From JAIEOG01 sp964519985 (lineage in GTDB: Bacteria > Bdellovibrionota > FAC87 > UBA2466), in assembly GCA_964519985.1 (NCBI GenBank), contig CAZFMF010000007.1:1-64000 (forward strand): DNA of 64,000 nucleotides, read 5' to 3'. Under the pieces are notes generated by a model that saw only the letters and a program-made list of their open reading frames with translations, was not told the origin of the DNA and searched no databases. The position numbers were made by a program, and so were the translations under genes. Positions 24,941-32,578 of the stretch are shown here, piece after piece (within the stretch, counting starts at the first letter, position 1; each line of letters opens with the position of its first letter).

Positions 24941-25567
24941 ATGTACCACTTGCCCGAATTGCCTTTTTCTTACGACGCTTTGGAACCCCACTTCGACACG
25001 CAAACCATGAAAATCCACCACCAAGGCCATCATCGGACCTACGTGGAAAAGTTGAATGCGGCGCTGGAACGCTATCCGGAATGGCAGATTCCGGCGGAAG
25101 AATTGATGGTCCGCCTCGACGAAGTTCCGAAGGAAGTTCAAACCGCGGTTAGAAATAACGGGGGCGGGCACGCCAATCACTCGCTCTTTTGGTCCCTTTT
25201 ATTTCCAAAAAAACAGGACACTCCCGGACGGGAACTGGGAAGAAAAATCGAAGCTACCTTCGGCGGGATGGACGGGTTCCAAGAAAAATTCGCTAAGGCG
25301 GCAGCCGAGCATTTTTCGAATGGGTGGGCATGGCTTATCACTAACCGGCGCGGAGAGCTGAGTGTTTGTACGACCCCCGATCATATTTCACCATTGAGCC
25401 GAGGAGAATATCCGCTGCTAGTGCTTGATGTCTGGGAACATGCGTACTACCTAAAACACCAAAATCGACGTCCGGAGTTTATCGACGCATTTTGGCCGAT
25501 CGTTCACTGGCGGGAAGTCGAGCGACGTTGGATTCGATTTACGCAAAGTCACCGTAACGCGGCCTAG
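24941..25567 (+). CDS. sodA: Fe/Mn superoxide dismutase
   Basis: The product is 208 residues from the ATG at 24941 (AGAGAGGAAC upstream). The family signature is complete: ELPFSYDALEPHFDTQTMKIHHQGHH (first His ligand), GGGHANHSLFW (second His) and LDVWEHAYYLKHQNRR (Asp and third His). The GGGHANH form is more typical of Mn enzymes, but metal choice cannot be decided by eye. No signal peptide, so cytoplasmic. The following small gene may be co-transcribed. Confidence 0.93.
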   Translation: MYHLPELPFSYDALEPHFDTQTMKIHHQGHHRTYVEKLNAALERYPEWQIPAEELMVRLDEVPKEVQTAVRNNGGGHANHSLFWSLLFPKKQDTPGRELGRKIEATFGGMDGFQEKFAKAAAEHFSNGWAWLITNRRGELSVCTTPDHISPLSRGEYPLLVLDVWEHAYYLKHQNRRPEFIDAFWPIVHWREVERRWIRFTQSHRNAA

Positions 25568-25607
25568 CACGGTCTTTGCACTTTATAGAAGGAAAGAAGG
25601 GAAGGTA

Positions 25608-25973
25608 ATGAAAGCTTGTGCTCCATATGAAGGTTCGGGCGATCCCAATCGGCGAAAGAAACGCCGAGGGTCACACCGAAAAAATGCGGAAACCACGACC
25701 GATCACGCGAAGATCCAGCAATGGGTGGAAGCCCGGGGAGGACGTCCCGCCACGGTCAAAGGCAGCGGGGGCGAGGAAATCGCGGGAATTTTAAGAGTGG
25801 ATTTCCCCGGATACGCGGGAAAGGCGACCTTACTGCCCATCTCCTGGGAAGTCTTTTTCAAAAAATTTGAAGAACGCGGACTCGCGTTCCTATACCAAGA
25901 AAAAACCTCCGCGGGAGACCTTAGCCGCTTCTGGAAACTCGTCAAACGCGAATCAACGCCCATCGAAAACTAG
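25608..25973 (+). CDS. small conserved protein (DHAxIxxWVExRGG type)
   Basis: The 121-residue product has a basic, probably disordered N-terminus (NRRKKRRGSHRK) followed by one compact domain: TTDHAKIQQWVEARGGRPATVKG, AGILRVDFPGYAG, LLPISWEVFFKKFEERGLAFLYQEK and SRFWKLVKRES. I recognise this pattern from small uncharacterised proteins found widely in bacteria, whose function I do not know. The start follows AAGGGAAGG. It lies 40 bp after the superoxide dismutase gene on the same strand. Confidence 0.8.
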   Translation: MKACAPYEGSGDPNRRKKRRGSHRKNAETTTDHAKIQQWVEARGGRPATVKGSGGEEIAGILRVDFPGYAGKATLLPISWEVFFKKFEERGLAFLYQEKTSAGDLSRFWKLVKRESTPIEN

Positions 25974-26070
25974 GAATTGCCCCTGCGATTCGAATCGTCG
26001 TGATAGGTGACTATCGCAACGTTTCGTTTTTATACTGAACTGTAACCAAAACTAGCGGAGCGGCAGCTTC

Positions 26071-26628
26071 TTGATTCCTTTTCTGAAACATTTCGTTACG
26101 GCAGTTCGGCATTTCCGGCAAATGGGAAGTCTGCTTCCCAGTTCTTCCTACGCGGGGCGGGCAGTGGCGCGGCAGCTTCCCGCCAAAACCCAATCGCTCG
26201 TGGAGTACGGGCCGGGCACGGGGAATGTCACTCGTATCCTTTTATCGACGGTATCGGCGAGTGCGAAGGTCACCGCGGTGGAACTGAGTCCGCAGTTCAT
26301 TCCGATATTGAAAAGTATTCCGGACGCACGGCTTAGCGTCATCAACGCGGGCGTGTTGGAATCCCTTTCCGAGATACGCGCCCGCTATCCCGAGGGTGTC
26401 GATGCGGTGGTTTCCGGAATTCCCTTCTCGCTCATTCCGAGCGAGGACCGTGAGAAGATTGTGGCGGAAACACGCGGGCTACTCAAACCGGGCGGACGGC
26501 TCATCGCCTACCAAAACTCCTGGCACCTGATTTCCATCTTCCGGCGCCATTTCGACCAAGTATCGACCTACATCGAACCGCGAAATATTCCGCCCTATTT
26601 TGTCATCGTTGGGGAAGTAAAAGTCTAG
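26071..26628 (+). CDS. PmtA-like phospholipid N-methyltransferase
   Basis: The 185-residue product starts at TTG. Motif I is LVEYGPGTGNVTRILL (about 43-58), with the acidic AVELSPQF after it and SGIPFSLIPSEDREKIV in place of motif IV, an order typical of the rRNA adenine dimethylase/PmtA group. The early helix FLKHFVTAVRHFRQMGSLLPSS matches the N-terminal membrane-association helix of PmtA. The family methylates phosphatidylethanolamine at the inner membrane. A TATACT box lies at 26030-26035 upstream. Substrate is family inference. Confidence 0.82.
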   Translation: MIPFLKHFVTAVRHFRQMGSLLPSSSYAGRAVARQLPAKTQSLVEYGPGTGNVTRILLSTVSASAKVTAVELSPQFIPILKSIPDARLSVINAGVLESLSEIRARYPEGVDAVVSGIPFSLIPSEDREKIVAETRGLLKPGGRLIAYQNSWHLISIFRRHFDQVSTYIEPRNIPPYFVIVGEVKV

Positions 26629-26637
26629 CGCGATAGC

Positions 26638-27120
26638 CTATTTCAGATCGCAAAGCAGATTGGGAACCTCAAAGTGACCTGTCAAACGCGCTTTGTTTGC
26701 ACCATCTTTCGCTAGGGGAGAAAAAACCCAAACACCTTTTTCTTTCTTCTTTGCCAGCAGGCCTTCCGCCTCGGCTTTAGACAGGTCAATCGTAAGAGTC
26801 AACTCTCGATTCCCTTCCTCACCGCTGAAACTTAGGGTCTTCTTTTTGGCGTCGAGCTCCGGGGAAATAAAGCTACTGAGTTTCGTTTCCGTCGATGACA
26901 GAAACGTCTCCGTCAATGCTCCCGCGAAGTCAGTCGAGTTTCTCTCCGATGAAAAAATATAAACTTTTTCGTGTACCAAAACGATTTCGCGCTTCGGATT
27001 CGGAACATAACAGTTGATTTCTTCCCGCCAACCATCATCCCGAGGCTTCGCGGAAAAGACCGACGTATTGCCGGCAACCAACAAAATAAAAAGCGCCAAG
27101 ACCTTTGCAGAGCGTCCCAT
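26638..27120 (-). CDS. exported protein of unknown function
   Basis: The product is 160 residues from the ATG at 27120, where a signal peptide begins (MGRSAKVLALFILLVAGNTSVFSA) after GAGGTGAT; the longer frame to 27222 lacks a start site. The mature part is beta-rich with INCYVPNPKREIVLVHEKVYIFSS and ends in HFEVPNLLCDLK, with two Cys that could pair. It may be a periplasmic beta-sandwich. No family is recognised. Its 3' end converges with the methyltransferase gene 10 bp away. Confidence 0.72.
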   Translation of the reverse strand: MGRSAKVLALFILLVAGNTSVFSAKPRDDGWREEINCYVPNPKREIVLVHEKVYIFSSERNSTDFAGALTETFLSSTETKLSSFISPELDAKKKTLSFSGEEGNRELTLTIDLSKAEAEGLLAKKKEKGVWVFSPLAKDGANKARLTGHFEVPNLLCDLK

Positions 27121-27261
27121 CGGATCACCTCTACCGGTATGCCTACCCGCATTAACGCAGATGGTCAACCGAGGCAACCTGAGCTCGACATCCGCGGGCC
27201 CCTTCCCAATTCGCTTTGCCAAACCGATCGCCCCGGCTATGACTAGCTCTAAGCGCCGCGA

Positions 27262-27975
27262 CTATTCCGGCCTTCGAATCTGAGACAAGATATTCGGCTC
27301 AAAGACATTTAGCTGCCCAGCTGGAACTTCCTGATCGTCGATGGGGGTCACGTTCGCGACCTCGTACCGCCGCATCCGCGTGACGTGCAGTGTGGGGGAT
27401 CCCCCCTCCACTTCCACGAAGACTTCGCCCGAAGGCGATCCCTTTAAAAAGGATTCGAGGCGAGCATTGTAAGGCACGCCGATGGCAATCGTTTCCCCCG
27501 GCTTGTTCCCTAACCTAAGGAAGTAGGTCGGCATCGGACTAATGCTTACCCCGCCGTCTTTGCGTATCCATCCTATCAATTTAACCTGATGGTGATCCGC
27601 GATGCGGATGTCCTCCACGCCGAGCATGCCATTCTCGGCGATCATTGCTTTGTTCACCGTCAGAACCATTGGGCTAAAACCAATGGCGTAGTTGTCGACG
27701 CTCTTCCCTGTCTTTCTCAAAGCATCGGTCTCAAAAAGCGTCACGCGGGTGCGCTCCTCCACGACGGTCCCGCCTTCCAAGGTGAGTAGATAGCGAAATT
27801 GCTGATGACGTTCTTGGCGTACCACAAAGCCTCCCGTGGACACCCCTTCCGGCAATCGCCGCGGGTGAACGAGGATTTCATTCGCCGCGAGCCGGATCGA
27901 GCACTCCTGGTTGGAGACCCCGAGGGCGGGAATAGCGACAAGCAACGCGATAATTGACGATAGAACCGGTTTCAT
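27262..27975 (-). CDS. exported protein of unknown function
   Basis: The product is 237 residues from the ATG at 27975, which opens a signal peptide (MKPVLSSIIALLVAIPALG). The mature region is beta-rich: IRLAANEILVHPRRLPEGV, DNYAIGFSPMVLTVNKAMIA and SPTLHVTRMRRYEVANVTPIDDQEVPAG. The ordered strands and the late VPAGQLNVFEP resemble periplasmic SAF-like or P-ring-assembly proteins only loosely, so I assign no family. A Shine-Dalgarno is not obvious. Confidence 0.68.
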   Translation of the reverse strand: MKPVLSSIIALLVAIPALGVSNQECSIRLAANEILVHPRRLPEGVSTGGFVVRQERHQQFRYLLTLEGGTVVEERTRVTLFETDALRKTGKSVDNYAIGFSPMVLTVNKAMIAENGMLGVEDIRIADHHQVKLIGWIRKDGGVSISPMPTYFLRLGNKPGETIAIGVPYNARLESFLKGSPSGEVFVEVEGGSPTLHVTRMRRYEVANVTPIDDQEVPAGQLNVFEPNILSQIRRPE

Positions 27976-28050
27976 GGGCGAGCTCGTCTCACGAAGAAAA
28001 AATCCTGTCAACCCGGCGGGGTCTTGAGCCAGTCTGGGTTTGTCTAGCGG

Positions 28051-28899
28051 CTATTGAACGTCTCGGGCGATACGTTGGTAGAGCTCTTCGGCATTGGCCG
28101 GATCGTGCCGATCCTCACTCCATTTCATTATCCGTCGTATATACCCGCCCACAAAATGAACGTAACTCGCGGATCGAAAGTTTTCTCCTACCCAGAAAAC
28201 TTCCGGGAGCGTCGCCTTCGCATTCTGAAACAAAACCGGGGACACGCCGTTCATCGCCACGGAAGACTGAATCGACTTCTCTTCCTCTCGCCCATACGGA
28301 TTCCATGGGGAGTAGCTATCCCCATTGAAATAAAATTCAAAGGCGAAGGGGGTTTTGTGGGCATTTCGCTCGAACCAGCTCTTCACTCCGTCCCCTTCAA
28401 TCTCCGTCGGCTTTAAGTAGAAAATGGCGATTTCCGGTTTGTCGTCGTAAGAGGAATGAAAGAGGCGCGAAAGCTTCTTCGATAGTTTTTCTGCCGTTTC
28501 CGCCTTCACCGCGATTTGGAAGGAAACGGGGTGATCTTTCTCCACTTGAAGCGTGGCCGTCACCACTGCCCAGCATTCGTAGGATAGCCAAAAAGCCAAT
28601 TCTTCTTCCGGAATGCGAACCCGAAAATGATCCGGACCGTCCCAGGCAAAGTGGATCGGACCCTGCTTATTGACCGGGCCTTTGAGCTTCCGAATGGAAA
28701 GGGAGTCGCTGGTCGCTAAGAAATCTAAGGTCGCGGGGCGCTGGGAGCACTCCCATTGCCCAGTGAAATGGAGACGCTTCTGAAGTCCGTCCATTCCGGT
28801 ATGATTGATCACCTTCACGATTTGTGACGGCAGCGAAATCGTGTCGGCCGCAAACCCGCTTCCGCCGACGAACAGGAACACCAGAACCCAATTACGCAT
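28051..28899 (-). CDS. exported protein of unknown function
   Basis: The product is 282 residues from the ATG at 28899 (GGGAGG upstream) with a signal peptide (MRNWVLVFLFVGGSGFAADT). The mature part has alternating strands and a Trp-rich mid section (GPDHFRVRIPEEELAFWLSYECWAVV), and a C-terminal region with WFERNAHKTPFAFEFYF and HFVGGYIRRIMKW. No family is recognised. It and the two exported-protein genes that follow on the minus strand (27262 and 26638) are spaced by 75-141 bp and may form one set. Confidence 0.7.
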   Translation of the reverse strand: MRNWVLVFLFVGGSGFAADTISLPSQIVKVINHTGMDGLQKRLHFTGQWECSQRPATLDFLATSDSLSIRKLKGPVNKQGPIHFAWDGPDHFRVRIPEEELAFWLSYECWAVVTATLQVEKDHPVSFQIAVKAETAEKLSKKLSRLFHSSYDDKPEIAIFYLKPTEIEGDGVKSWFERNAHKTPFAFEFYFNGDSYSPWNPYGREEEKSIQSSVAMNGVSPVLFQNAKATLPEVFWVGENFRSASYVHFVGGYIRRIMKWSEDRHDPANAEELYQRIARDVQ

Positions 28900-29016
28900 A
28901 GAACCTCCCCGAGCCAAACTGGCATTGGCTTTCAGAGCTACTGTACACAATGCGTCATCGCAACTGGTTTCTGAAGTGCGGTCGCTTCCTTGACCTAATT
29001 TGGCAGCTCGACGGCG

Positions 29017-29181
29017 GTGACATCGCGGCTCAACCCGGCCTGTCCCACCGGCTCAAAACTCCAGGAAGAATTTCCGACCCGAACGGGCATTCGGGTGGTT
29101 CCCGGCAAGTACTCGGTCGTCGTCACCTATCCGACCAAAGAAGGCGAGAAAAGGGAAATCTACAAGTTAGATATTCGCTAG
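29017..29181 (+). pseudogene. possible 3' fragment of an exported protein gene
   Basis: An open frame without a good start (GTG at 29017, preceded by an in-frame TAA) encodes about 54 residues ending in EEFPTRTGIRVVPGKYSVVV and YPTKEGEKREIYKLDIR. The end looks like the final strands of a PEGA/beta-sandwich domain. It has no ribosome binding site and no signal, so it reads as a leftover C-terminus. Between it and 29287 I see only a small hairpin CAGCGC-TCCT-GCGCTG (29229-29244). Confidence 0.4.
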
Positions 29182-29287
29182 AAACACGGAACGAAAGGGC
29201 AGGAGAGTCGGCGCACTGCATCCGTGGCCAGCGCTCCTGCGCTGTCCCGCGGCTTGCTAGGCCTTTTCGGCTTGATAGAGTACCGGA

Positions 29288-29875
29288 ATGGCAAAAATGA
29301 CCGGGTTCGTGATGTTTTTCCTGCTCTTAACAAACAGCGCGATGGCGACGCCGCTCATTTCCGTCGGAAGTTGGCCGGCGCAGGACGGGGCTAGCTGCGA
29401 AATTGAAGCGGCCGCCATTAGCCAGGCATTCCGATCGGCGGCGGGTGTGGAGACCTACTACCGGTGCGATCGGCAAGAGCGAGGGGAAATGTCGGCTTCC
29501 GGAGAGTGCGATCTCGCGAACAAAAGGCAATTTGCGACGATTACCTTGGTGACGGCCGACCTCAATACCCCCTGGGTTATCGACGTGGATCACAAAAATG
29601 CCACCAAAGCGCAAAACAAGGTGACGTGTGCTTACGATACCCGAGAGGAAACCGTGGTTTTAGAGGACGGGACCGTCGTCGCCGTGCCACGCCTTTTTAC
29701 CACCCAGTACGCGGACTCGGTCCCGGGCGGCGGCTTCGCTACCAAAGCCGATTGCGAGGCCGAGCTGGTGCGGCAGAAAAGTTTGCCGGTGTTGCCCACT
29801 TACTTTAAGGCGTTCTGTCGCGAAGGTTACGACGCCACTTTCTACTTTCAGACCTTTACCTTGGTCCCACGCTAG
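29288..29875 (+). CDS. exported Cys-containing protein
   Basis: The 195-residue product has a signal peptide (MTGFVMFFLLLTNSAMA, beginning at residue 4). The mature part contains six Cys (ASCEIEA, YYRCDRQ, GECDLA, VTCAYD, ADCEAEL, AFCREGY), enough for three disulfides, in a beta-rich chain. It is likely a small periplasmic or secreted domain. No ribosome binding site is evident. A TAGAGT hexamer lies exactly 6 nt before the ATG, the same spacing as in the leaderless genes elsewhere in this window, but it is a weaker -10. Confidence 0.7.
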   Translation: MAKMTGFVMFFLLLTNSAMATPLISVGSWPAQDGASCEIEAAAISQAFRSAAGVETYYRCDRQERGEMSASGECDLANKRQFATITLVTADLNTPWVIDVDHKNATKAQNKVTCAYDTREETVVLEDGTVVAVPRLFTTQYADSVPGGGFATKADCEAELVRQKSLPVLPTYFKAFCREGYDATFYFQTFTLVPR

Positions 29876-30015
29876 CCGGCCAAGAACCGCCTAGTCGGGT
29901 GCGTTAAAGACACCGCAGGACAGGTGGAGGCGATTGACTTTTATTCCTTCGACCTCGCGCTCCCCTCACACTATAGCCTAAGCACAATTGGCGGATTACG
30001 CTGGCCTCACTTTAA

Positions 30016-30060
30016 AGGGTAAAATTAACCCTATCAACATGATTAAAAATACCATATAAT
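30016..30060 (+). promoter_or_regulatory. promoter and probable autoregulatory operator of the toxin-antitoxin pair
   Basis: A perfect TATAAT (30055-30060) lies 12 nt before the toxin GTG. Upstream is the dyad AGGGT-AAAATTA-ACCCT (30016-30032) in the expected place to overlap a -35. This is the usual arrangement for repression by the HTH antitoxin; binding is inferred. The rest of 29876-30015 shows no feature. Confidence 0.55.
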
Positions 30061-30072
30061 GGAGATTGGTAA

Positions 30073-30342
30073 GTGGCGTGGTCCGTCGATTTGAGCAAGC
30101 GGGTGACGAAAAATTTGAGTCGATTGCCTAAGAACGCACGAGAAGCACTCGAAGCGCTGGTAGTCGACCTAACGGACCGAGGACCAGTTCGCGGAGATTG
30201 GCCAAACTATTCCAAACTGGCGGATGGCCGCCACCACTGTCATTTGAACTACAATTACGTGGCGGTTTGGGTCGATGAGAATCGGGGACTAAAGATAATC
30301 TAGGTGATGTATGTCGGGAGCCGTGAAAATGCGCCATACTGA
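30073..30342 (+). pseudogene. ParE/RelE-type toxin gene with an in-frame amber stop
   Basis: GTG start after GGAGATTGG. The frame encodes MAWSVDLSKRVTKNLSRLP, then DLTDRGPVRGDWPNYSKL and HHCHLNYNYVAVWVDEN, the pattern of small RelE/ParE-like mRNA interferase or gyrase toxins. It stops with TAG at 30301-30303 after 76 residues. The same frame continues directly as VMYVGSRENAPY to TGA at 30340-30342, which matches the conserved C-terminal strand (YYxGSREKAPY) of this family. The stop therefore removes the last strand, probably abolishing toxicity unless read through. The antitoxin gene overlaps the true end. Confidence 0.8.
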
Positions 30343-30682
30343 AATCACGATCAAACAAGGCCGCGAAGTCACGAAATTTAGGTTCCCCTGGGAGGCGGGC
30401 CGCGGTCTTGTTCATTTTCTACAGGGACTGCAAACCAGTGCGAAAGAAGTCATAGCGGCTGAAGAAGCATTTCCGGATATCAAAGACCCAGTAAAAAGGA
30501 TTGGAATTGTTTTTCGAGGTATCCGCTTTAAGCACAGCTTGACCCAAGCCGAAGTAGCAAAACGCCTTGGTCTTGAACAATCCGACGTTTCAAAAATAGA
30601 AAAGGGCAAACGTCCTATTGGTAAGGCCTTAGCAAAAAGGATCGAGCAAGAATTTGGAATAGACTATCGTCGTCTGCTTTGA
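30329..30682 (+). CDS. HTH (XRE) antitoxin
   Basis: The product is 117 residues from the ATG at 30329; an ATG at 30311 would add 6. The C-terminal half is a helix-turn-helix: HSLTQAEVAKRLGLEQSDVSKIEKGKRPIGKALAKRIEQEF. The N-terminal half (ITIKQGREVTKFRFPWEAGRGLVHF) would bind the toxin. It overlaps the full-length toxin frame by 14 bp. It should neutralise the toxin and repress their shared promoter. It is intact, unlike the toxin gene. Confidence 0.88.
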   Translation: MRHTEITIKQGREVTKFRFPWEAGRGLVHFLQGLQTSAKEVIAAEEAFPDIKDPVKRIGIVFRGIRFKHSLTQAEVAKRLGLEQSDVSKIEKGKRPIGKALAKRIEQEFGIDYRRLL

Positions 30683-30757
30683 ATATTGAATTGAAGTGTT
30701 CGGACCTGCCTACGCCGTCCCCGTCATTTTTTAACTGATAGGTACCGTAATAAGGAC

Positions 30758-31465
30758 CTACTCAATCCAGTGGTCGCCCGTGGGGGCGACAATGAGGTGG
30801 GCGAACAGTTTCAGCCCCAATCGCGCGGAGATAAATCGCACCTCGTCGGTGAGCTCATAGTCGTGAGGAGAAGGATTGAGATCTCCACTGGGATGGTTGT
30901 GCACTAGCACCAGACCATCGGGACGAAGCGCTAAGAGTCTTCCGAATAGCTCCTGAAGATCCACATTCACGTGCGTCCGAGTTCCTCTTTCGACCACGCA
31001 GAGGTCCGCTACTCCCCCGGCTTTGAAAACAGGAAAAAACCCAATCCATTCGGAGGTACGGCATCTTAAGCTTGAAGGAACGCGCGCCGGAATTCGTTCC
31101 GAATCGCGGTCGAATGTCTTTCCATCGGCGAGGCGCGCCGCCTCGCGGAAAGCGGCATAGCGTCGAGCCAGTTCAAATGCGGCTAAAAGTCGGCTGGATC
31201 CGGCTTCTCCCAACCCCACAATCCCCGAGAGATCGGAACTGGCGGCGTTCTCTAGGAAAGCGAAGAACGCCCGTTCTTCCAGGGGACCCCCTTGCTCAAA
31301 CTTCCCGGCCCGCTCGAGAATGTCTTCGGCAAGGCCTAGGCACCCTTTCTTCGGGGGCCCGCTTCCAAAAAGGAGCGCGAGGCATTCTCGAAGGCTCAAG
31401 GTATCCGGTCCAGAATTCAGACACCGCTCGCGAGGTCGCTCATCGCTGCGGTAGGCTCTAATCAT
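30758..31465 (-). CDS. radC: RadC-like JAB/MPN domain protein
   Basis: The 235-residue product has the RadC layout: an N-terminal helix-hairpin-helix region (DTLSLRECLALLFGSGPPKKG and LSGIVGLGEAGSSRLLAAFELARRY), then a JAB metal site with VHNHPSGDLNPSPHDYELTDEV (H-x-H...S...D). The C-terminal AHLIVAPTGDHWIE is slightly shorter than the usual end. RadC proteins are widespread on mobile DNA; the older DNA-repair role is doubtful. It overlaps the upstream XRE gene by 8 bp. Confidence 0.9.
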   Translation of the reverse strand: MIRAYRSDERPRERCLNSGPDTLSLRECLALLFGSGPPKKGCLGLAEDILERAGKFEQGGPLEERAFFAFLENAASSDLSGIVGLGEAGSSRLLAAFELARRYAAFREAARLADGKTFDRDSERIPARVPSSLRCRTSEWIGFFPVFKAGGVADLCVVERGTRTHVNVDLQELFGRLLALRPDGLVLVHNHPSGDLNPSPHDYELTDEVRFISARLGLKLFAHLIVAPTGDHWIE

Positions 31466-31799
31466 TGCCTCGAATCTTTCGCGCGATGTTGATGATTTCT
31501 TCGCTGGCCTTGAGCAGCTTGGTCTGATCGGCGGATTTCAGCTTCACGTCGCTATCCGTCAGCAGGGAAATCACCGGAACGGAAAGTGCCTGAGCAATCG
31601 CGCAAACCGTCGATAAGCGAACATCGCGGTACCGTCGCTTTTCTATCTCGTTTAGGGTGGTAATCGAAATCTTTGCCGACGCGGCCACTTCCACCTGACT
31701 AATGCCTTTCTGCGTTCTGATTTGTTTCAGATTTGCACCAATAACCCTAAGCATCTTTTGCAAGGACGGATCGAGGTGCTCTTTCGGCGGACGGCCCAT
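31458..31799 (-). CDS. XRE-family transcriptional regulator
   Basis: The 113-residue product has a short basic N-terminus (MGRPPKEH), a helix-turn-helix (IGANLKQIRTQKGISQVEVAASAKISITTLNEIEKRRYRDVRL) and a helical C-terminal tail that may dimerise. It heads the radC pair and diverges from another small XRE-like gene across an AT-rich region with two dyads, so it is a good candidate to repress both. Confidence 0.88.
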   Translation of the reverse strand: MGRPPKEHLDPSLQKMLRVIGANLKQIRTQKGISQVEVAASAKISITTLNEIEKRRYRDVRLSTVCAIAQALSVPVISLLTDSDVKLKSADQTKLLKASEEIINIARKIRGND

Positions 31800-31838
31800 C
31801 CGCTGAAAGTAAATCCACGCCCATCTGTTTACTATAAG

Positions 31839-31872
31839 TACATACTTTATATGATATGTACATAATGTATGT
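31839..31872. promoter_or_regulatory. overlapping operator dyads in a divergent promoter
   Basis: TACATA (31839-31844) is matched inversely by TATGTA (31855-31860), and ACATA-ATG-TATGT (31860-31872) forms a second dyad directly after. Both lie in an AT-rich 89-bp gap between two divergent XRE-type genes. The shared half-site ACATA suggests one regulator. ACAGGGGATAAT precedes the ATG at 31889. Confidence 0.55.
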
Positions 31873-31888
31873 CTAGACAGGGGATAAT

Positions 31889-32146
31889 ATGAACGAATTA
31901 TCAGACCAATTAAAGGTAAAAAGAACCATCGGGGCTTTCTTGCGCGGCTTGCGGACCGACGCCGGAGTTTCTCTGGCCGAGGCCCAATGCCATCTCGGAA
32001 AACTTCCGGACCTTCACGCCGTTGAAAGTGGAAAAGCGGGCATTACTGGCCGTGATCTGCAGAAGCTTTTTGACGCTTACGGAGTCTCCGCGGAAGCCAG
32101 TTTTCATTGGTGGATTGAGCTCCAGGTCAAGCTGCAGCGCCATTAG
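31889..32146 (+). CDS. small XRE-like helix-turn-helix protein
   Basis: The 85-residue product contains a degenerate helix-turn-helix: IGAFLRGLRTDAGVSLAEAQCHLG, followed by LHAVESGKAGITGRDLQKLFDAYGV. The spacing fits XRE proteins although the second helix is unusual. GACAGGGGAT precedes the ATG. It faces the radC-associated regulator and probably responds to the same operator. Confidence 0.72.
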   Translation: MNELSDQLKVKRTIGAFLRGLRTDAGVSLAEAQCHLGKLPDLHAVESGKAGITGRDLQKLFDAYGVSAEASFHWWIELQVKLQRH

Positions 32147-32578
32147 CCACCACCCCTGTCGCTATTCTTCTCGGTTAGTCAATAGGCAAAAAGACTGAAC
32201 CTTTGGAAAATTTAGCGAAGAGCCTGCGAAGCTTTTCAAGAATGGTGCGGTCGGAGAGACCTGCAGATCGTATATTCAACGTGGTCGGTCTTTTGAGAGG
32301 ACTGGGGAAGCCGCTTCGGACCACGCTCCCCTCAGGCCGTAGCCACCTCAAGCTAGCGTGTATACCAGGCGGGTTAAGACTTAAAGCGGGTGGGTTTTTT
32401 GTGGTGATTTTTTAAAATATTGAAATTATTTGAATTTCAATACGGACGAATCTCTCTATCCAGCTTTATCGAATTGGCGACAGATCGTACATTTAAAGTA
32501 AAGTCAGGGAAGAAGAGGGTAAAAACTCAATTGGGTAAGGGTTTTGATAAATGGGTAATAAACGGGTAATACTTAACT
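32147..32578. other. 432-bp gene-poor, AT-shifting stretch at the island boundary
   Basis: It contains the tRNA-Leu 3'-end copy (32242-32260). A short frame at 32203-32415 crosses that copy and is unlikely to be a gene. From about 32395 the DNA turns AT-rich (TTTTTTAAAATATTGAAATTATTTG), marking entry into the inserted segment. ACGGGTAATACTTAACT just before the Fic ATG may hold its promoter. Confidence 0.5.
32242..32260. other. att-like copy of the 3' end of tRNA-Leu(GAG)
   Basis: ATGGTGCGGTCGGAGAGAC (19 bp) is identical to 34526-34544, which is the 3' end of the tRNA-Leu gene including its encoded CCA. The flanks of the two copies differ. Two direct copies enclosing a 2.3 kb segment of different base composition are the footprint of site-specific integration into a tRNA gene. 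Confidence 0.8.

Noticed and set aside
32203..32415. 70-codon frame in the island boundary
   Set aside because: It crosses the tRNA-derived att copy and its residues come from non-coding RNA sequence; no start signal.
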